In this document: positions 1 to 8,538 of the stretch, piece after piece
Numbering within the stretch: position 1 is the stretch's first letter
Layout of the letters: each line of letters opens with the position of its first letter
Assembly: GCA_043101615.1 (NCBI GenBank)
Contig: JBICID010000035.1
Coordinates: forward strand, 1 to 23,982
DNA length: 23,982 bases
Direction of reading: 5' to 3'
DNA from: JBLHKT01 sp043101615
Lineage (GTDB): Bacteria; Planctomycetota; Phycisphaerae; Phycisphaerales; UBA1924
The notes under the pieces: model-generated
Told to the model about the DNA's origin: nothing
Databases searched by the model: none
What the model saw: only the letters and a program-made list of their open reading frames with translations
Program-made: the position numbers and the translations under genes

Positions 1-1349
1 GCCTGGTGCAGGGCGGGGCCGAGTTCGACTACTCGGCGCCGGTGAGCGGCTTCGAGATCCTGAACGACTACGAGTTCGTGGTGACGCTGACCGAGCCGAA
101 CCAGCAGTTCCTGTGGCGGCTGGCGATGTTCCAGCTGAGCGTCGTGCCGCGTGAGGCGGTCGAGATGTACGGCGAGGGGTTCGCGGGCAACCCGGTGGGC
201 ACCGGCCCGTTCATCCTGGAGCGTGAGAGCGACTGGGTGCGCGGCAAGTCGATGCGGGTGGTTCGGAACCCGAATTACCGCGAGGCCTACTACCCCGACG
301 AGTGGATGCCCGAGGACGAGGAGCTGGGCCTGCACGAGGCGGCGGGGCAGCGGATCCCGTTCCTGGACGCGATCGAGTTCACGTTCTTCGTGGAAGAACA
401 GCCGATGTGGCTGGAGTTCAAGGCGGGGAACCTGGCGTACACGACGGTGGGGCAGAGCTCGTTCGAGGAGGCGTTCAGCCGCCGGACGAAGGAGCTGAAC
501 CGGTCGTTCGCGCGTCGGGGCGTCCGCGAGGTGAAGGTCCCGCTGCTGGACTTCATCTTCCGCAACTTCAACATGGACGACCCCCTGCTGGGCGGGTACA
601 CCGACGACAAGCGGGCGCTGCGCCAGGCGTTCAACCTGGCGATGGACTGGGACGAGATGTCCGAGACGCTGTACAACGGCCTGGCCATCCCGTACGACGG
701 CCCGATCCCGCCCGGGCTGGACGGGCACCCGAACAACGAGGACCACCGAGCCCCGTACTCGACCCGCGGTCCGGACTACGAGCGTGCCCGCCAGAAGCTG
801 CGGGAGGCGGGCTACACCGTCGGATCGGACGGCAAGGTGACGGACCTGCCGGTGATCAACCTGTACACGTCCACGGGCGCCGAGAGCGTCCGGATCGTGG
901 AGCTGATGGAGCGGAACCTCGCCGAGGTGGGGATCCGGCTGAACCCGCGGTACCTGGAGTTCTCCGACCTGATGCAGACGGTGGACAACCGGAAGGCGGA
1001 GTTCTTCAGCTTCGCGTGGGGCTCTGACTACCCGGACGCGGAGAACAACCTCGCGCTGTTCTACGGTCCGAACGAGTCTCCGGGCTCGAACCACTCCAAC
1101 TACAAGAACCCCGAGTACGACGCCCTGTACGAGCAGATCCGCACGATGCCCCCCGGGCCGGAGCGGACCGAGATCTACGAGCAGATGCGCGACATGCTGA
1201 TCAGGGACGCGCCGTTCTGCGGCTCCCTGGCCCGCATCCGGCAGTACGCGATCAATCCGTGGACGAAGAACTTCAAGCCGACCGAGGACTTCTTCACCTA
1301 CTTCAAGTACCTCGACGTGGACATGGACCACGAGGACCGCGGCGAGTGA
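1..1349 (+). CDS. Peptide ABC transporter solute-binding protein (family 5), 5' partial
   Basis: This is the C-terminal part, about 448 residues, of an extracellular family 5 (Opp/Dpp-type) solute-binding protein. Such proteins capture peptides or similar solutes outside the inner membrane and deliver them to the permease pair. The reading frame is open at base 1, so the signal peptide and an estimated 150-200 N-terminal residues are missing. The GTG at base 6 is internal, not a real start. Family evidence is the 'NPVGTGPFILER' segment, which matches the conserved PVGTGPF motif. It is followed by the typical lobe with 'RALRQAFNLAMDWDEM' and a C-terminal stretch rich in aromatic and charged residues. 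The four genes downstream encode the matching permeases and ATPases, separated by only 38 bp from this one. The family call is firm; the ligand cannot be read from the sequence. Confidence 0.9.
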   Translation, partial: LVQGGAEFDYSAPVSGFEILNDYEFVVTLTEPNQQFLWRLAMFQLSVVPREAVEMYGEGFAGNPVGTGPFILERESDWVRGKSMRVVRNPNYREAYYPDEWMPEDEELGLHEAAGQRIPFLDAIEFTFFVEEQPMWLEFKAGNLAYTTVGQSSFEEAFSRRTKELNRSFARRGVREVKVPLLDFIFRNFNMDDPLLGGYTDDKRALRQAFNLAMDWDEMSETLYNGLAIPYDGPIPPGLDGHPNNEDHRAPYSTRGPDYERARQKLREAGYTVGSDGKVTDLPVINLYTSTGAESVRIVELMERNLAEVGIRLNPRYLEFSDLMQTVDNRKAEFFSFAWGSDYPDAENNLALFYGPNESPGSNHSNYKNPEYDALYEQIRTMPPGPERTEIYEQMRDMLIRDAPFCGSLARIRQYAINPWTKNFKPTEDFFTYFKYLDVDMDHEDRGE

Positions 1350-1387
1350 GCCCTACACGCCTCTCCCACCCCTAGACGAGACGCGCT

Positions 1388-2374
1388 ATGTGGGCCTTCA
1401 TCCTTCGGAAACTGCTGTACAACATCCCGGTGTACCTCAGCATCATCCTCCTGATGATGCTGGCGCTGCGCGTGCAGAACCCGGTGTACGCGTACCTGGG
1501 CAAGAACCCGACGCAGGAGCAGTACGACGAGCTGTCGCGTCAGATGGGACTGGACAAGCCGTTCCCGGTGCAGTACGCGACGTTTCTCGGGAAGGTCGTG
1601 ACGGGGGATTTCAGCGAGAACTCGTGGGCGCAGCGGGGCCGCCCGGTGAAGGACATCCTGGTCAAGTCGATCCCGCCGAGCCTGTCGGTCACGCTGCCGA
1701 CGCTGGCGACCTCGGTGGTGGTGTCGGTCGCGATCGCGCTGCTGAGCGCGTACTACCGCGGGAGGCCGGTGGACCAGACACTCATGGTGCTCGCGGTGCT
1801 CGGGATGAGCATCAGCTACCTGGTGTACATCATCTTCGGGCAGTTCTTCTTCGCGGGGCTGCCGGCGGCGGAGGGGGCCTGGACGCCGTTCGCGATCCAG
1901 GGGTACGAGCCGTGGCTGCCGCTGGGCCCGCGCGCGGAGGAGGCGCGTCTGATCAACTGGGTGACGTACTGCCTGCTGCCGGTGATCATCGGCGTGGTGG
2001 TGGCGATGGGGTACGACACGCGGTTCTATCGCGCGGTGATGGTGGAGGAGTCGAGCCGTGACTACATCGTGACGGCGATGGCGAAGGGGGCGAGCAAGCG
2101 GAAGATCATCTTCGTGCACATGCTCAAGAACGCGATGATCCCGGTGATCACGCGGGTGATGTCGAGCCTGCCGTTCCTGATCACGGGGTCGATCCTGATC
2201 GAGATGTACTTCGGGATCCCGGGGATGGGGTTCCAGCTCATCAGCGCGATCAACGCGAAGGACTTCCCGGTGATCCAGTCGTACGTGGCGGTGTTCGCCG
2301 CGATCTTCATCCTGAGTGTGATCCTGACCGACGTGCTGTACGCGCTGGTCGATCCGAGAGTGAGGCTGTCATGA
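1388..2374 (+). CDS. Peptide ABC transporter permease, OppB/DppB type
   Basis: An integral inner-membrane permease of 328 residues, the normal length for OppB/DppB, forming half of the translocation channel. It begins with the typical 'MWAFILRKLLYNIPVYLSI' first membrane helix (about residues 8-27). Further hydrophobic helices lie near 102-122, 132-155, 193-208, 258-275 and 296-320. The cytoplasmic EAA loop, which docks on the ATPase, is at about 219-252, with 'SSRDYIVTAMAKGAS' followed by 'HMLKNAMIPVIT'. The ATG at 1388 gives the expected N-terminus, although only a weak GAG-like ribosome site precedes it. The stop overlaps the next start as ATGA, implying translational coupling to the second permease. 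The insertion around 155-190, rich in Ala, Gly and Pro, lies between helices and is probably periplasmic. The family call is firm; the substrate is unknown. Confidence 0.93.
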   Translation: MWAFILRKLLYNIPVYLSIILLMMLALRVQNPVYAYLGKNPTQEQYDELSRQMGLDKPFPVQYATFLGKVVTGDFSENSWAQRGRPVKDILVKSIPPSLSVTLPTLATSVVVSVAIALLSAYYRGRPVDQTLMVLAVLGMSISYLVYIIFGQFFFAGLPAAEGAWTPFAIQGYEPWLPLGPRAEEARLINWVTYCLLPVIIGVVVAMGYDTRFYRAVMVEESSRDYIVTAMAKGASKRKIIFVHMLKNAMIPVITRVMSSLPFLITGSILIEMYFGIPGMGFQLISAINAKDFPVIQSYVAVFAAIFILSVILTDVLYALVDPRVRLS

Positions 2375-3792
2375 TCCGGCGGCTGCTCCGCTCGCGCGGG
2401 ATGGTGAAGTTCAGGAAGAACCGTCTGGCGCTGGCGGCCTCGGGCGTGATCGCGCTGTACGGGGCGATCTTCCTGGCGATCATCTCGATGGAGATCTACG
2501 ACGGGGTGGCGCAGGCCTTCGGCGGGGAGGCCAAGTTCGCGCTGCGGGAGGGGACGCGGATCCGGGTGCTGCCGCGCCAGAACCCGGGCTTCCTGGAGGC
2601 CCGGACGCCGTCGGAGCGGTACAACGACCTGCGCTGGCACCACCAGCGGATGGAGCGGATCTTCGATCGCGACCTGGAGGGGATGGACGACCCGTGGGTG
2701 CAGGCGCTGAGCGAGCTGGACCTGGCCGAGCGGAAGATCCCGCGCGGCGAGCTCGCCGAGGTGCGTGCGCGGTGGGGGGCCTTCGACGAGGCCTTCCTGG
2801 TGCTCGACGAGCTGTACCTGGACCGGGACGACGTGCTCGACCTGGTGGGGGCGATCCGGTACGAGATCGATGAGCTGCGGGGGGACCTGGCGGGCGCCGA
2901 GCCGGCGGCACGCACGGAGCTCGAGGCGGAGATCGCCGCCCTGGAGGAGGAGCTGGCCCCGGAGCTGGAGTACCTCAATGAGCTGGAGCCGGAGTTCTTT
3001 GCGCAGGAGGACGCGACGGAGGCGGCGCTGCGCGAGCTGATGCCGATGCCGACGGGCTGGGGCGGGGTGAAGTACGGGTTCCGGACGTTCCTGGGCAGCG
3101 ACGTGTCCGGCCGGTCGATCTCGTGCCGCGCGTTCTACTCGATCAAGGTGGCGTTCCAGATCGGTTTCGTTGTGGCCGGGATCAGCGTGCTGATCGGGAC
3201 GGTGCTGGGGGCGGCGGGCGCGTTCTACGCGGGCTGGGTGGACGCGATCGTGATGTGGCTGGTGACGACGCTGTCGAGCGTGCCGTACCTGGTGCTGCTG
3301 GTGGTGCTGGCGTACATGTTCACCGGGAGCCAGCTGTTCGACAACCCGCGCGAGTACCCGGAGCTGCAGCTGGTGAAGCTGTACACCGCGATGGGGCTGG
3401 CGTTCTGGATCGGCACGGCCCGCGTGATCCGGGGCGAGGTGATGAAGATCAAGGAGCTGGAGTACGTGCAGGCCGCGACGGCGATCGGGTTCGGGCGGGT
3501 GTACATCCTGCTGCGTCACGTGGTGCCGAACACGGCCCACATCATGTTCATCAACTTCTCGCTGCTGTTCATCGGCGCGATCAAGAGCGAGGTGATCCTG
3601 AGCTTCCTGGGGCTGGGCGTGTCCGGGCAGCCGAGCTGGGGGACGATGATCTCGCTGGCGAAGGACGACCTGTCGAACTACTTCTTCTGGGAGATCGGGT
3701 CGGCGTCGTTCCTGCTTTTCGTGCTGGTGCTGGCGTTCAACATCGTGTCCGACGCCCTGCAGGACGCGTTCGACCCGAGGCACGTCTCGTGA
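2371..3792 (+). CDS. Peptide ABC transporter permease, OppC/DppC type, with a large periplasmic insertion
   Basis: The second channel subunit, 473 residues; OppC/DppC proteins are usually about 290-330. Residues 1-42 hold a basic cytoplasmic start and the first membrane helix (about 20-41). The family motif at 240-253, 'FLGSDVSGRSISCR', corresponds to the usual LGTDxxGRDxxSR. After it come the remaining helices and the EAA loop at about 357-392, with 'ELEYVQAATAIGFGR' and 'HVVPNTAH'. The C-terminal 'SFLGLGV...PSWGTMI' and 'DALQDAFDPR' segments are also family hallmarks. The extra length lies between the first helix and the motif, about residues 43-235. This part is highly charged, and 160-225 looks like an Ala/Glu/Leu coiled coil; by family topology it should be periplasmic. 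The start ATG overlaps the upstream stop (ATGA), and the stop overlaps the next start (GTGA). The function of the insertion is unknown. Confidence 0.92.
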   Translation: MIRRLLRSRGMVKFRKNRLALAASGVIALYGAIFLAIISMEIYDGVAQAFGGEAKFALREGTRIRVLPRQNPGFLEARTPSERYNDLRWHHQRMERIFDRDLEGMDDPWVQALSELDLAERKIPRGELAEVRARWGAFDEAFLVLDELYLDRDDVLDLVGAIRYEIDELRGDLAGAEPAARTELEAEIAALEEELAPELEYLNELEPEFFAQEDATEAALRELMPMPTGWGGVKYGFRTFLGSDVSGRSISCRAFYSIKVAFQIGFVVAGISVLIGTVLGAAGAFYAGWVDAIVMWLVTTLSSVPYLVLLVVLAYMFTGSQLFDNPREYPELQLVKLYTAMGLAFWIGTARVIRGEVMKIKELEYVQAATAIGFGRVYILLRHVVPNTAHIMFINFSLLFIGAIKSEVILSFLGLGVSGQPSWGTMISLAKDDLSNYFFWEIGSASFLLFVLVLAFNIVSDALQDAFDPRHVS

Positions 3793-4898
3793 GCGCCGAG
3801 CACGGGATGACGATGACCAAGCGTCGGCACGAGCGCGCCGCGGGCGAGCCGGTGCTGCGGGTGCGCCGCCTGACGACCAGCTTCCGCACCGACGCGGGGA
3901 CGGTGACGGCGGTGGACGACGTGTCGTTCGACCTGGCGCCGGGCGAGACGCTGGGCATCGTGGGGGAGTCGGGGTGCGGCAAGACCGTGACCAGCAAGTC
4001 GATCATGCGCCTGCTGCCCGAGCACGTGACCTCCTACGGGAAGGACACCGAGGTGCTGTTCGACGGGGTCAACCTGGCGCGCGCGGGCGAGCGGCACATG
4101 CGCAGCGTCCGGGGCGACAAGATCGCGATGATCTTCCAGGAGCCGATGACCAGCCTGAACCCGGTGTTCACCGTGGGCTGGCAGCTCGACGAGGCGCTTC
4201 GGTACCACACCGACCTGGGCAAGCGGGAGCGGCGCGAGCGGGGCATCGAGATGCTGCGCCTGGTCGAGATCCCCAACCCCGAGCAGCGGTACCGGGAGTA
4301 CCCCCACCAGCTCTCGGGGGGCATGCGCCAGCGGGTGATGATCGCGATCGCGCTGTGCTGCGAGCCGGACGTGCTGATCGCCGACGAGCCGACGACGGCC
4401 CTGGACGTGACGATCCAGGCCCAGATCCTTGACCTGATGAACGGGCTGAAGGAGAAGCTCTCGACCGCGATCATGCTCATCACGCACGATCTGGGCGTGG
4501 TCGCGCAGGTGTGCGACCGGGTGATGGTGATGTACGCGGGGCGGGTGATCGAGGAGGGGCCCGTCGTCGATATCTTCCACCGCCCGCAGCACCCGTACAC
4601 CCAGGCGCTGCTGGAGTCGATCCCGAAGCGGGGCAACAAGACCAGGGGCAAGAGGCTGGCCACCATCCCGGGCATCGTGCCGAGCCTGACCGACCTGCCC
4701 CCGGGCTGCCGGTTCGAGGACCGCTGCCCGTACTCAGACGGCACGCGCTGCCGCAGCGAGGAGCCGGGGCTCGAGCGGGGCCCGGACGACCGCCCGGTGC
4801 GGTGCCACTACCCGATCGGGTCGGACCGCGAGCGTCCGGCGAAGCTTTCGGTCAGCGCCGCGGCCGAGGCGGCCCGCCGGCGGGAGGCGGAGCTCTGA
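3789..4898 (+). CDS. Peptide ABC transporter ATP-binding protein, OppD/DppD type
   Basis: A cytoplasmic ATPase of 369 residues that energises peptide import together with the next gene product. It shows Walker A 'GESGCGKT' (59-66), a Q-loop at 'FQEP' (116-119), the ABC signature 'LSGGM' (175-179), Walker B 'VLIADEP' (195-201) and the H-loop His233. The C-terminal oligopeptide-transporter extension carries four cysteines at 307, 313, 321 and 339. In this family such cysteines can hold an iron-sulphur cluster. The GTG at 3789 is chosen because it overlaps the upstream stop as GTGA and has GAGG eight bases before it. An in-frame ATG at 3807 is a possible alternative. The last 25 residues form an Ala/Glu/Arg-rich tail of no known role. 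It is translationally coupled to its neighbours on both sides. Confidence 0.93.
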   Translation: MSAEHGMTMTKRRHERAAGEPVLRVRRLTTSFRTDAGTVTAVDDVSFDLAPGETLGIVGESGCGKTVTSKSIMRLLPEHVTSYGKDTEVLFDGVNLARAGERHMRSVRGDKIAMIFQEPMTSLNPVFTVGWQLDEALRYHTDLGKRERRERGIEMLRLVEIPNPEQRYREYPHQLSGGMRQRVMIAIALCCEPDVLIADEPTTALDVTIQAQILDLMNGLKEKLSTAIMLITHDLGVVAQVCDRVMVMYAGRVIEEGPVVDIFHRPQHPYTQALLESIPKRGNKTRGKRLATIPGIVPSLTDLPPGCRFEDRCPYSDGTRCRSEEPGLERGPDDRPVRCHYPIGSDRERPAKLSVSAAAEAARRREAEL

Positions 4899-5869
4899 TG
4901 GCGCTGATCGAGGTCAACAACCTGGTCAAGAAGTTCCCGATCCGCGGGGGCGTGCTCAACCGCGTGGTGAACCACGTGCACGCGGTCAGCGGGGTGAGCT
5001 TCTCGGTGGCGTCGGGCGAGACGCTGGGTGTGGTGGGGGAGTCCGGCTGCGGCAAGTCGACGCTGGGCAAGACGGTGATCCGGCTGATCGAGCCCACCGC
5101 GGGGCAGATCGTGTACGAGGGGGACGACATCACGGGCCTGTCGCACGCGGAGCTGATGCCGTACCGCAAGCGGATGCAGATCATCTTCCAGGACCCGTAC
5201 TCCTCGCTCAACCCGCGTCTGACCATCAACGCGCTGCTCAAGGAGGCGATCCGGTTCCACGGGATCCTGAACGGGGACACGTCGTCGGCGTTGGACGACT
5301 ACATCGACAGCCTGATCAAGACCGTGGGGCTGCGTCCGGAGCTGAAGAACCGATTCCCGCACGAGTTCTCGGGCGGGCAGCGCCAGCGGATCGGGATCGC
5401 GCGGGCGCTGTGCGTGAAGCCGAGCTTCGTGGTCGCCGACGAGCCGGTGAGCGCGCTGGACGTCTCGGTGCAGGCGCAGGTGCTCAACCTGATGTCGGAC
5501 CTGAAGAAGGACTTCGGGCTGACGATGATGTTCATCAGCCACGACCTCAAGGTCGTCGAGCACTTCTGCGACCGCATCCTGGTGATGTACCTCGGGCACG
5601 TGGTGGAGGAACTGGCCGGAGACGACGTCGAGGGATCGGCCCAGCACCCCTACACCGAGGCGCTGCTGCGTGCGATCCCGATCGACGACCCGGCCGAACG
5701 CAAACCGCTCGAGGCGCTGGAGGGGGACGTGCCCAGCCCGATCAACCCGCCGCCGGGGTGCCCGTTCGCGGGGCGCTGCCCGAAGGTGACCGACCGGTGC
5801 CGGCGCGAGATGCCGCCCCTGGAGATCAAGGTCAACGGGCAGGCGGTGGCGTGCTGGGAGGTCGAGTAG
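4898..5869 (+). CDS. Peptide ABC transporter ATP-binding protein, OppF/DppF type
   Basis: The second ATPase of the importer, 323 residues, expected to pair with the OppD-like subunit at the membrane. Walker A 'GESGCGKST' is at 47-55, the Q-loop 'FQDPYSSLNPR' at 97-107, the signature 'FSGGQ' at 157-161, Walker B 'FVVADEP' at 177-183, and the H-loop His is 215. The C-terminal extension with 'HPYTEALL' and cysteines 288, 294, 301 and 319 is typical of OppF/DppF. The start ATG shares one base with the preceding stop (TGATG) and has a GGAGG 10 bases upstream. It closes the operon. Only 10 bp separate it from the convergent gene, and no terminator hairpin with a T run is visible at its end, so its transcript probably runs into the neighbour as antisense. 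Confidence 0.94.
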   Translation: MALIEVNNLVKKFPIRGGVLNRVVNHVHAVSGVSFSVASGETLGVVGESGCGKSTLGKTVIRLIEPTAGQIVYEGDDITGLSHAELMPYRKRMQIIFQDPYSSLNPRLTINALLKEAIRFHGILNGDTSSALDDYIDSLIKTVGLRPELKNRFPHEFSGGQRQRIGIARALCVKPSFVVADEPVSALDVSVQAQVLNLMSDLKKDFGLTMMFISHDLKVVEHFCDRILVMYLGHVVEELAGDDVEGSAQHPYTEALLRAIPIDDPAERKPLEALEGDVPSPINPPPGCPFAGRCPKVTDRCRREMPPLEIKVNGQAVACWEVE

Positions 5870-5879
5870 CGGCCGCGGG

Positions 5880-6467
5880 TCAGTTCTGGCGGCCCTCGAT
5901 CGCGGCGATGAGGGCGGCGGCGGAGAGCAGCATGAGATCGTCGAGGCGCGCGTCCTCGGAGTGCACCGTGACGCCGAGCCTGTAGACGAACCAGTTGAAG
6001 TGCTGGCGGATGCTCGCGATGCGGGCCCCGCTCGCGCTGTGCACGAGGTCGTAGGACTGGGGGAAGAACGGCGCGAGCGCCTCGATGTAGCGGCGCACGA
6101 TCGGCGTGAACGAGCCCCGCTCGGTGAGGGTCGCGAGGGGGGCGCCGTCCTCGTCGAACACGAGCCACTCGTCTCGCAGGAACGAGGACTTCATGCCCTT
6201 GCGCCGGAAGGACCCCAGCCTCTCGCCGCCGGGCAGCGTGACGTCGTAGGTCGCCCCGAAGTCGATGACCTGCTGGGTTCTGAGGACGACCAGCGGCGTC
6301 GCGAGGCTCTCGTCGGTGTACAGGCGGATGTCCTCGCGGAGCCTGAAGGCCTTCTGCTTGCAGTACGCCACGACCTGGCCCTGCTGGTCGTAGACATGGA
6401 ACGCGGCCCCGAAGAGCTTCAGGATCTTGCGTCGGACGGTGTAGCGTTCGTCGGGGCGTGCGCCCAT
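5880..6467 (-). CDS. LURP-one-related / scramblase-fold family protein
   Basis: A protein of 195 residues resembling the LURP-one-related (tubby-like, phospholipid-scramblase fold) family. Its biochemical role in bacteria is not established. The similarity shows in the N-terminal pattern 'YTVRRKILKLFGAAFHVYD' followed by repeated beta-type segments that describe a 'D..G' turn and a hydrophobic strand ('DQQGQVVAYCKQKAFRL', 'DEDGAPLATLTERG'). The C-terminal hydrophobic helix after 'LDDLMLLSAAALIAAIE' is also characteristic. There is no signal peptide, and the C-terminal helix is the only clearly hydrophobic stretch. The ATG is preceded by AGGAGG five bases away, an excellent ribosome site. It lies downstream of tsf, but an intrinsic terminator between them suggests a separate promoter; a weak -10-like TAGTCT (minus strand) covers 6491-6496. 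The family assignment is by pattern recognition and moderately sure. Confidence 0.78.
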   Translation of the reverse strand: MGARPDERYTVRRKILKLFGAAFHVYDQQGQVVAYCKQKAFRLREDIRLYTDESLATPLVVLRTQQVIDFGATYDVTLPGGERLGSFRRKGMKSSFLRDEWLVFDEDGAPLATLTERGSFTPIVRRYIEALAPFFPQSYDLVHSASGARIASIRQHFNWFVYRLGVTVHSEDARLDDLMLLSAAALIAAIEGRQN

Positions 6468-6523
6468 GTGGGCCTCCTTGGTACGGGGTGAGACTAACGT
6501 GGAGCGGGTCCGCACGCGCAGAG

Positions 6524-6547
6524 AAAACCCGGCCGCGTGGGCCGGGT
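6524..6547 (-). terminator. Intrinsic terminator of the rpsB-tsf transcript
   Basis: Read on the minus strand this is an 8-bp perfect GC-rich stem (ACCCGGCC paired with GGCCGGGT), a 5-base loop CACGC, and then a run of T (TTTTC) overlapping the stem end. It starts about 40 bases after the tsf stop and before the next minus-strand gene, exactly where a rho-independent terminator for the rpsB-tsf mRNA should be. Confidence 0.85.
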
Positions 6548-6586
6548 CGGGGGAGTCGGGCGGGTTTGGGGTGTTCGCGTGCCGGA

Positions 6587-7429
6587 TCAGGCCTGGGCGT
6601 GCTGCTCGGCGTTGGCGGTCTCGCCGACCTCCCAGCGTCGGAAGCCCCTGATGGTGCCGGGAGCGACGACCTCCTTGATGGTCTTGGAGGGCTCCACGAC
6701 GAAGGACTGCTCGAGCAGCGCGACCTCGGCGAAGAACTTGCGCATGCCGCCCTCGACCATCTTCTCGGCGATCTCCTGGGGCTTGCCGCTCTCGACGGCC
6801 TGGTCGATGCGGAACATGCGCTCCGTCTCGACCAGGTCCGAGGGGATCTCGTCGGGCGTGACGCCGAGCGGGCGGGGCACCGCGGCGGTGACGTGCATCG
6901 CCACCTGGCGGAGGGTGTCGGTGGAGACGTCGCCCTCGGCGTCGATCAGCACGCCGGTCTTGCCGTCGTGGTGGACGTAGGTGCCGAAGACGGTGGCGTC
7001 GCCGGAGGCGTCGAGCTTCTCCATGCGTCCGATGGAGATGTTCTCGCCGGTGGAGGCCCGCAGGTCGTCCACGATGGAGGTCATCTCGTCGGTGGGGGAC
7101 ACCTCGCCGGCGGGCGCCGCGAGGGCGAGCTCGGCGATGCGGTTCACGGCGTTGACGAAGTTCTCGTTCTTGGCTGTGAAGTCGGTCTCGGCCTTGAGCT
7201 CGACGATGGCCGCCGATCCGCCGTCGCCGGAGACGGCGACGCCGATGCGTCCCTCGCCGGCGGCGCGGTCGAGCTTGGTCTCCATCTTGCCCTTGAGCTG
7301 CTTGCGGAGCAGTTCCTCGGCGGCGACGGGGTCGCCGCCGGCCTCGGCCAGGGCCTTCTTGCAGGCCATCATGGCCAGGCCGGTCTTGTTGCGAAGGGCC
7401 ATCACGTCTTTGGCGCTGATGTCCGCCAT
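6587..7429 (-). CDS. tsf: Translation elongation factor Ts
   Basis: EF-Ts, the guanine nucleotide exchange factor that regenerates EF-Tu-GTP in the cytoplasm; 280 residues, a normal length. The N-terminal UBA-like part contains 'LRNKTGLAMMACKKALAEAGGD' split across residues 12-33, the hallmark region that contacts EF-Tu. The core motif 'ETDFTAKNENF' at 81-91 matches the conserved TDFVA(R/K)NE signature. Two more core-like repeats follow, with 'HVTAAVPRPLGVTPDEIP' and 'MRKFFAEVALLEQSFV'. The ATG at 7429 follows GGAG seven bases upstream, and the next codons match the family N-terminus. It lies 116 bp downstream of rpsB on the same strand, the classic bacterial order, and is followed by an intrinsic terminator. 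The call is very secure. Confidence 0.98.
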   Translation of the reverse strand: MADISAKDVMALRNKTGLAMMACKKALAEAGGDPVAAEELLRKQLKGKMETKLDRAAGEGRIGVAVSGDGGSAAIVELKAETDFTAKNENFVNAVNRIAELALAAPAGEVSPTDEMTSIVDDLRASTGENISIGRMEKLDASGDATVFGTYVHHDGKTGVLIDAEGDVSTDTLRQVAMHVTAAVPRPLGVTPDEIPSDLVETERMFRIDQAVESGKPQEIAEKMVEGGMRKFFAEVALLEQSFVVEPSKTIKEVVAPGTIRGFRRWEVGETANAEQHAQA

Positions 7430-7545
7430 GGTTGCTCTCCGAGCGTTCGTGGTTCGTGTCGGGCGGGGTGTCCGGTCCCCCGCCGGGCGAGTTGCGATGT
7501 CGGGCGGAGCCGGGCCGCCCGGGTGGGTCGGGGTGGCCGCCGGGA

Positions 7546-8382
7546 TCAGGACTCGGCGTTGGCGGTCGTGGGCTCGCCCGCGGGCTCCTCGGAGCCGGCC
7601 GGGGACGCGTCGTCGGCCTTCCACTGCGAGCGGCTGCTGCGCTTGCGGGGGGCCTCCTCGGCGGCGCCGGCATCGGCCTCGGACGGCTGCGTGGTCTGGC
7701 CCTGCCGTCCGTCGGCGATGGCGAGGCAGAGCTCGCGGATCACGACGTCGATGGAGCGCATGGAGTCGTCGTTGCCGGGGATGGCGATGTCGGCCTGGTC
7801 CGGGTCGCCGTCGGTGTCGATCAGGCAGATCGTGGGGATGCCCAGCTTTTTGGCCTCGCGGATCGCGGTGATCTCGCGACGGACGTCGACGATGACGATC
7901 GCGCCGGGGAGCTTGTCCATGCCCCGGATGCCGTCGAGGTTGCGCTTGATCTTGCGCATCTCGCGCCGCAGCTGGCTCTCCATCTTCTTGGAGTAGCTCT
8001 GGAAGTTGTCCTCGGCCTCGATCGCCTCGAGCTCCTCGAGTCGCTTCAGGCGAGCGCGGATGGTGCGGAAGTTGGTCAGCGTGCCGCCCAGCCAGCGCTC
8101 CGTGACGTAGTGCATCTTGACGTCGGCGACGCGCTGCTCGATCACGCCCTTGGCCTGACGCTTGGTGCCGACGAAGCAGACGTCCTTGCCCTCGGAGACG
8201 AGCTTGGTGACCAGGCGCTTGGCGAGCAGGAGGCCCTTGACGGTCTCCTTGATGTCGATGATGTGGATGCCGCTGCGCTTCCCGTAGATGTAGGGAGACA
8301 TCTTCGGGTTCCAGTTGCTGGAGCGCTGCCCGAAGTGGATGCCGGCCTCGATGAGGTCCTGAACCAGCGTGTTGTTCGACAT
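7546..8382 (-). CDS. rpsB: 30S ribosomal protein S2
   Basis: Ribosomal protein S2, a structural protein of the small subunit needed for binding of S1; 278 residues, slightly longer than the usual 230-260. Signature segments are 'GIHFGQRSSNWNPKM' (14-28), 'YIYGKRSGIHIID' (31-43), 'RWLGGTLTNF' (96-105) and 'LPGAIVIVDVRRE' further on. Then come 'REAKKLGIPTICLIDTDGDPD' split around residue 180 and 'IPGNDDSMRSI'. The extra length is a C-terminal tail from about residue 240, rich in Ala, Glu, Ser and Pro, which looks disordered. The ATG has GAGG five bases upstream. It heads the rpsB-tsf operon. The leader is long and contains inverted repeats, so autoregulation by S2 is possible, but that is inference. 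Confidence 0.98.
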   Translation of the reverse strand: MSNNTLVQDLIEAGIHFGQRSSNWNPKMSPYIYGKRSGIHIIDIKETVKGLLLAKRLVTKLVSEGKDVCFVGTKRQAKGVIEQRVADVKMHYVTERWLGGTLTNFRTIRARLKRLEELEAIEAEDNFQSYSKKMESQLRREMRKIKRNLDGIRGMDKLPGAIVIVDVRREITAIREAKKLGIPTICLIDTDGDPDQADIAIPGNDDSMRSIDVVIRELCLAIADGRQGQTTQPSEADAGAAEEAPRKRSSRSQWKADDASPAGSEEPAGEPTTANAES

Positions 8383-8532
8383 GAGATCCTCGATTCTGTC
8401 AGCGACACCGGCGGGACCGTGGTCGGAGACCCCGCCATAAGGGCGCTTCGTGGTGGCGTCGGACGCCGTGGTGTAAGGAAACGATTCGGCCTCGTGGCCG
8501 TCCGCCCAGAACGACCGGTCCGGGGGGTTGCA

Positions 8533-8538
8533 AGTCTA
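8533..8538 (-). promoter_or_regulatory. Putative rpsB promoter -10 box
   Basis: On the minus strand this reads TAGACT, matching TATAAT at four of six positions. It lies about 150 bp upstream of the rpsB start in the only large gap on that side. No good -35 hexamer is found at 16-18 bp, so support is weak and positional. Confidence 0.3.

Noticed and set aside
2062..3783. A 573-codon minus-strand open frame across the permease gene
   Set aside because: The product is rich in Arg, His and Gln with no family pattern, while the plus strand encodes a clear OppC-type permease.
3123..3788. Upstream extension of the OppD-type ATPase frame
   Set aside because: It overlaps the core of the permease gene in another frame; the GTG at 3789 with GTGA coupling is the natural start.
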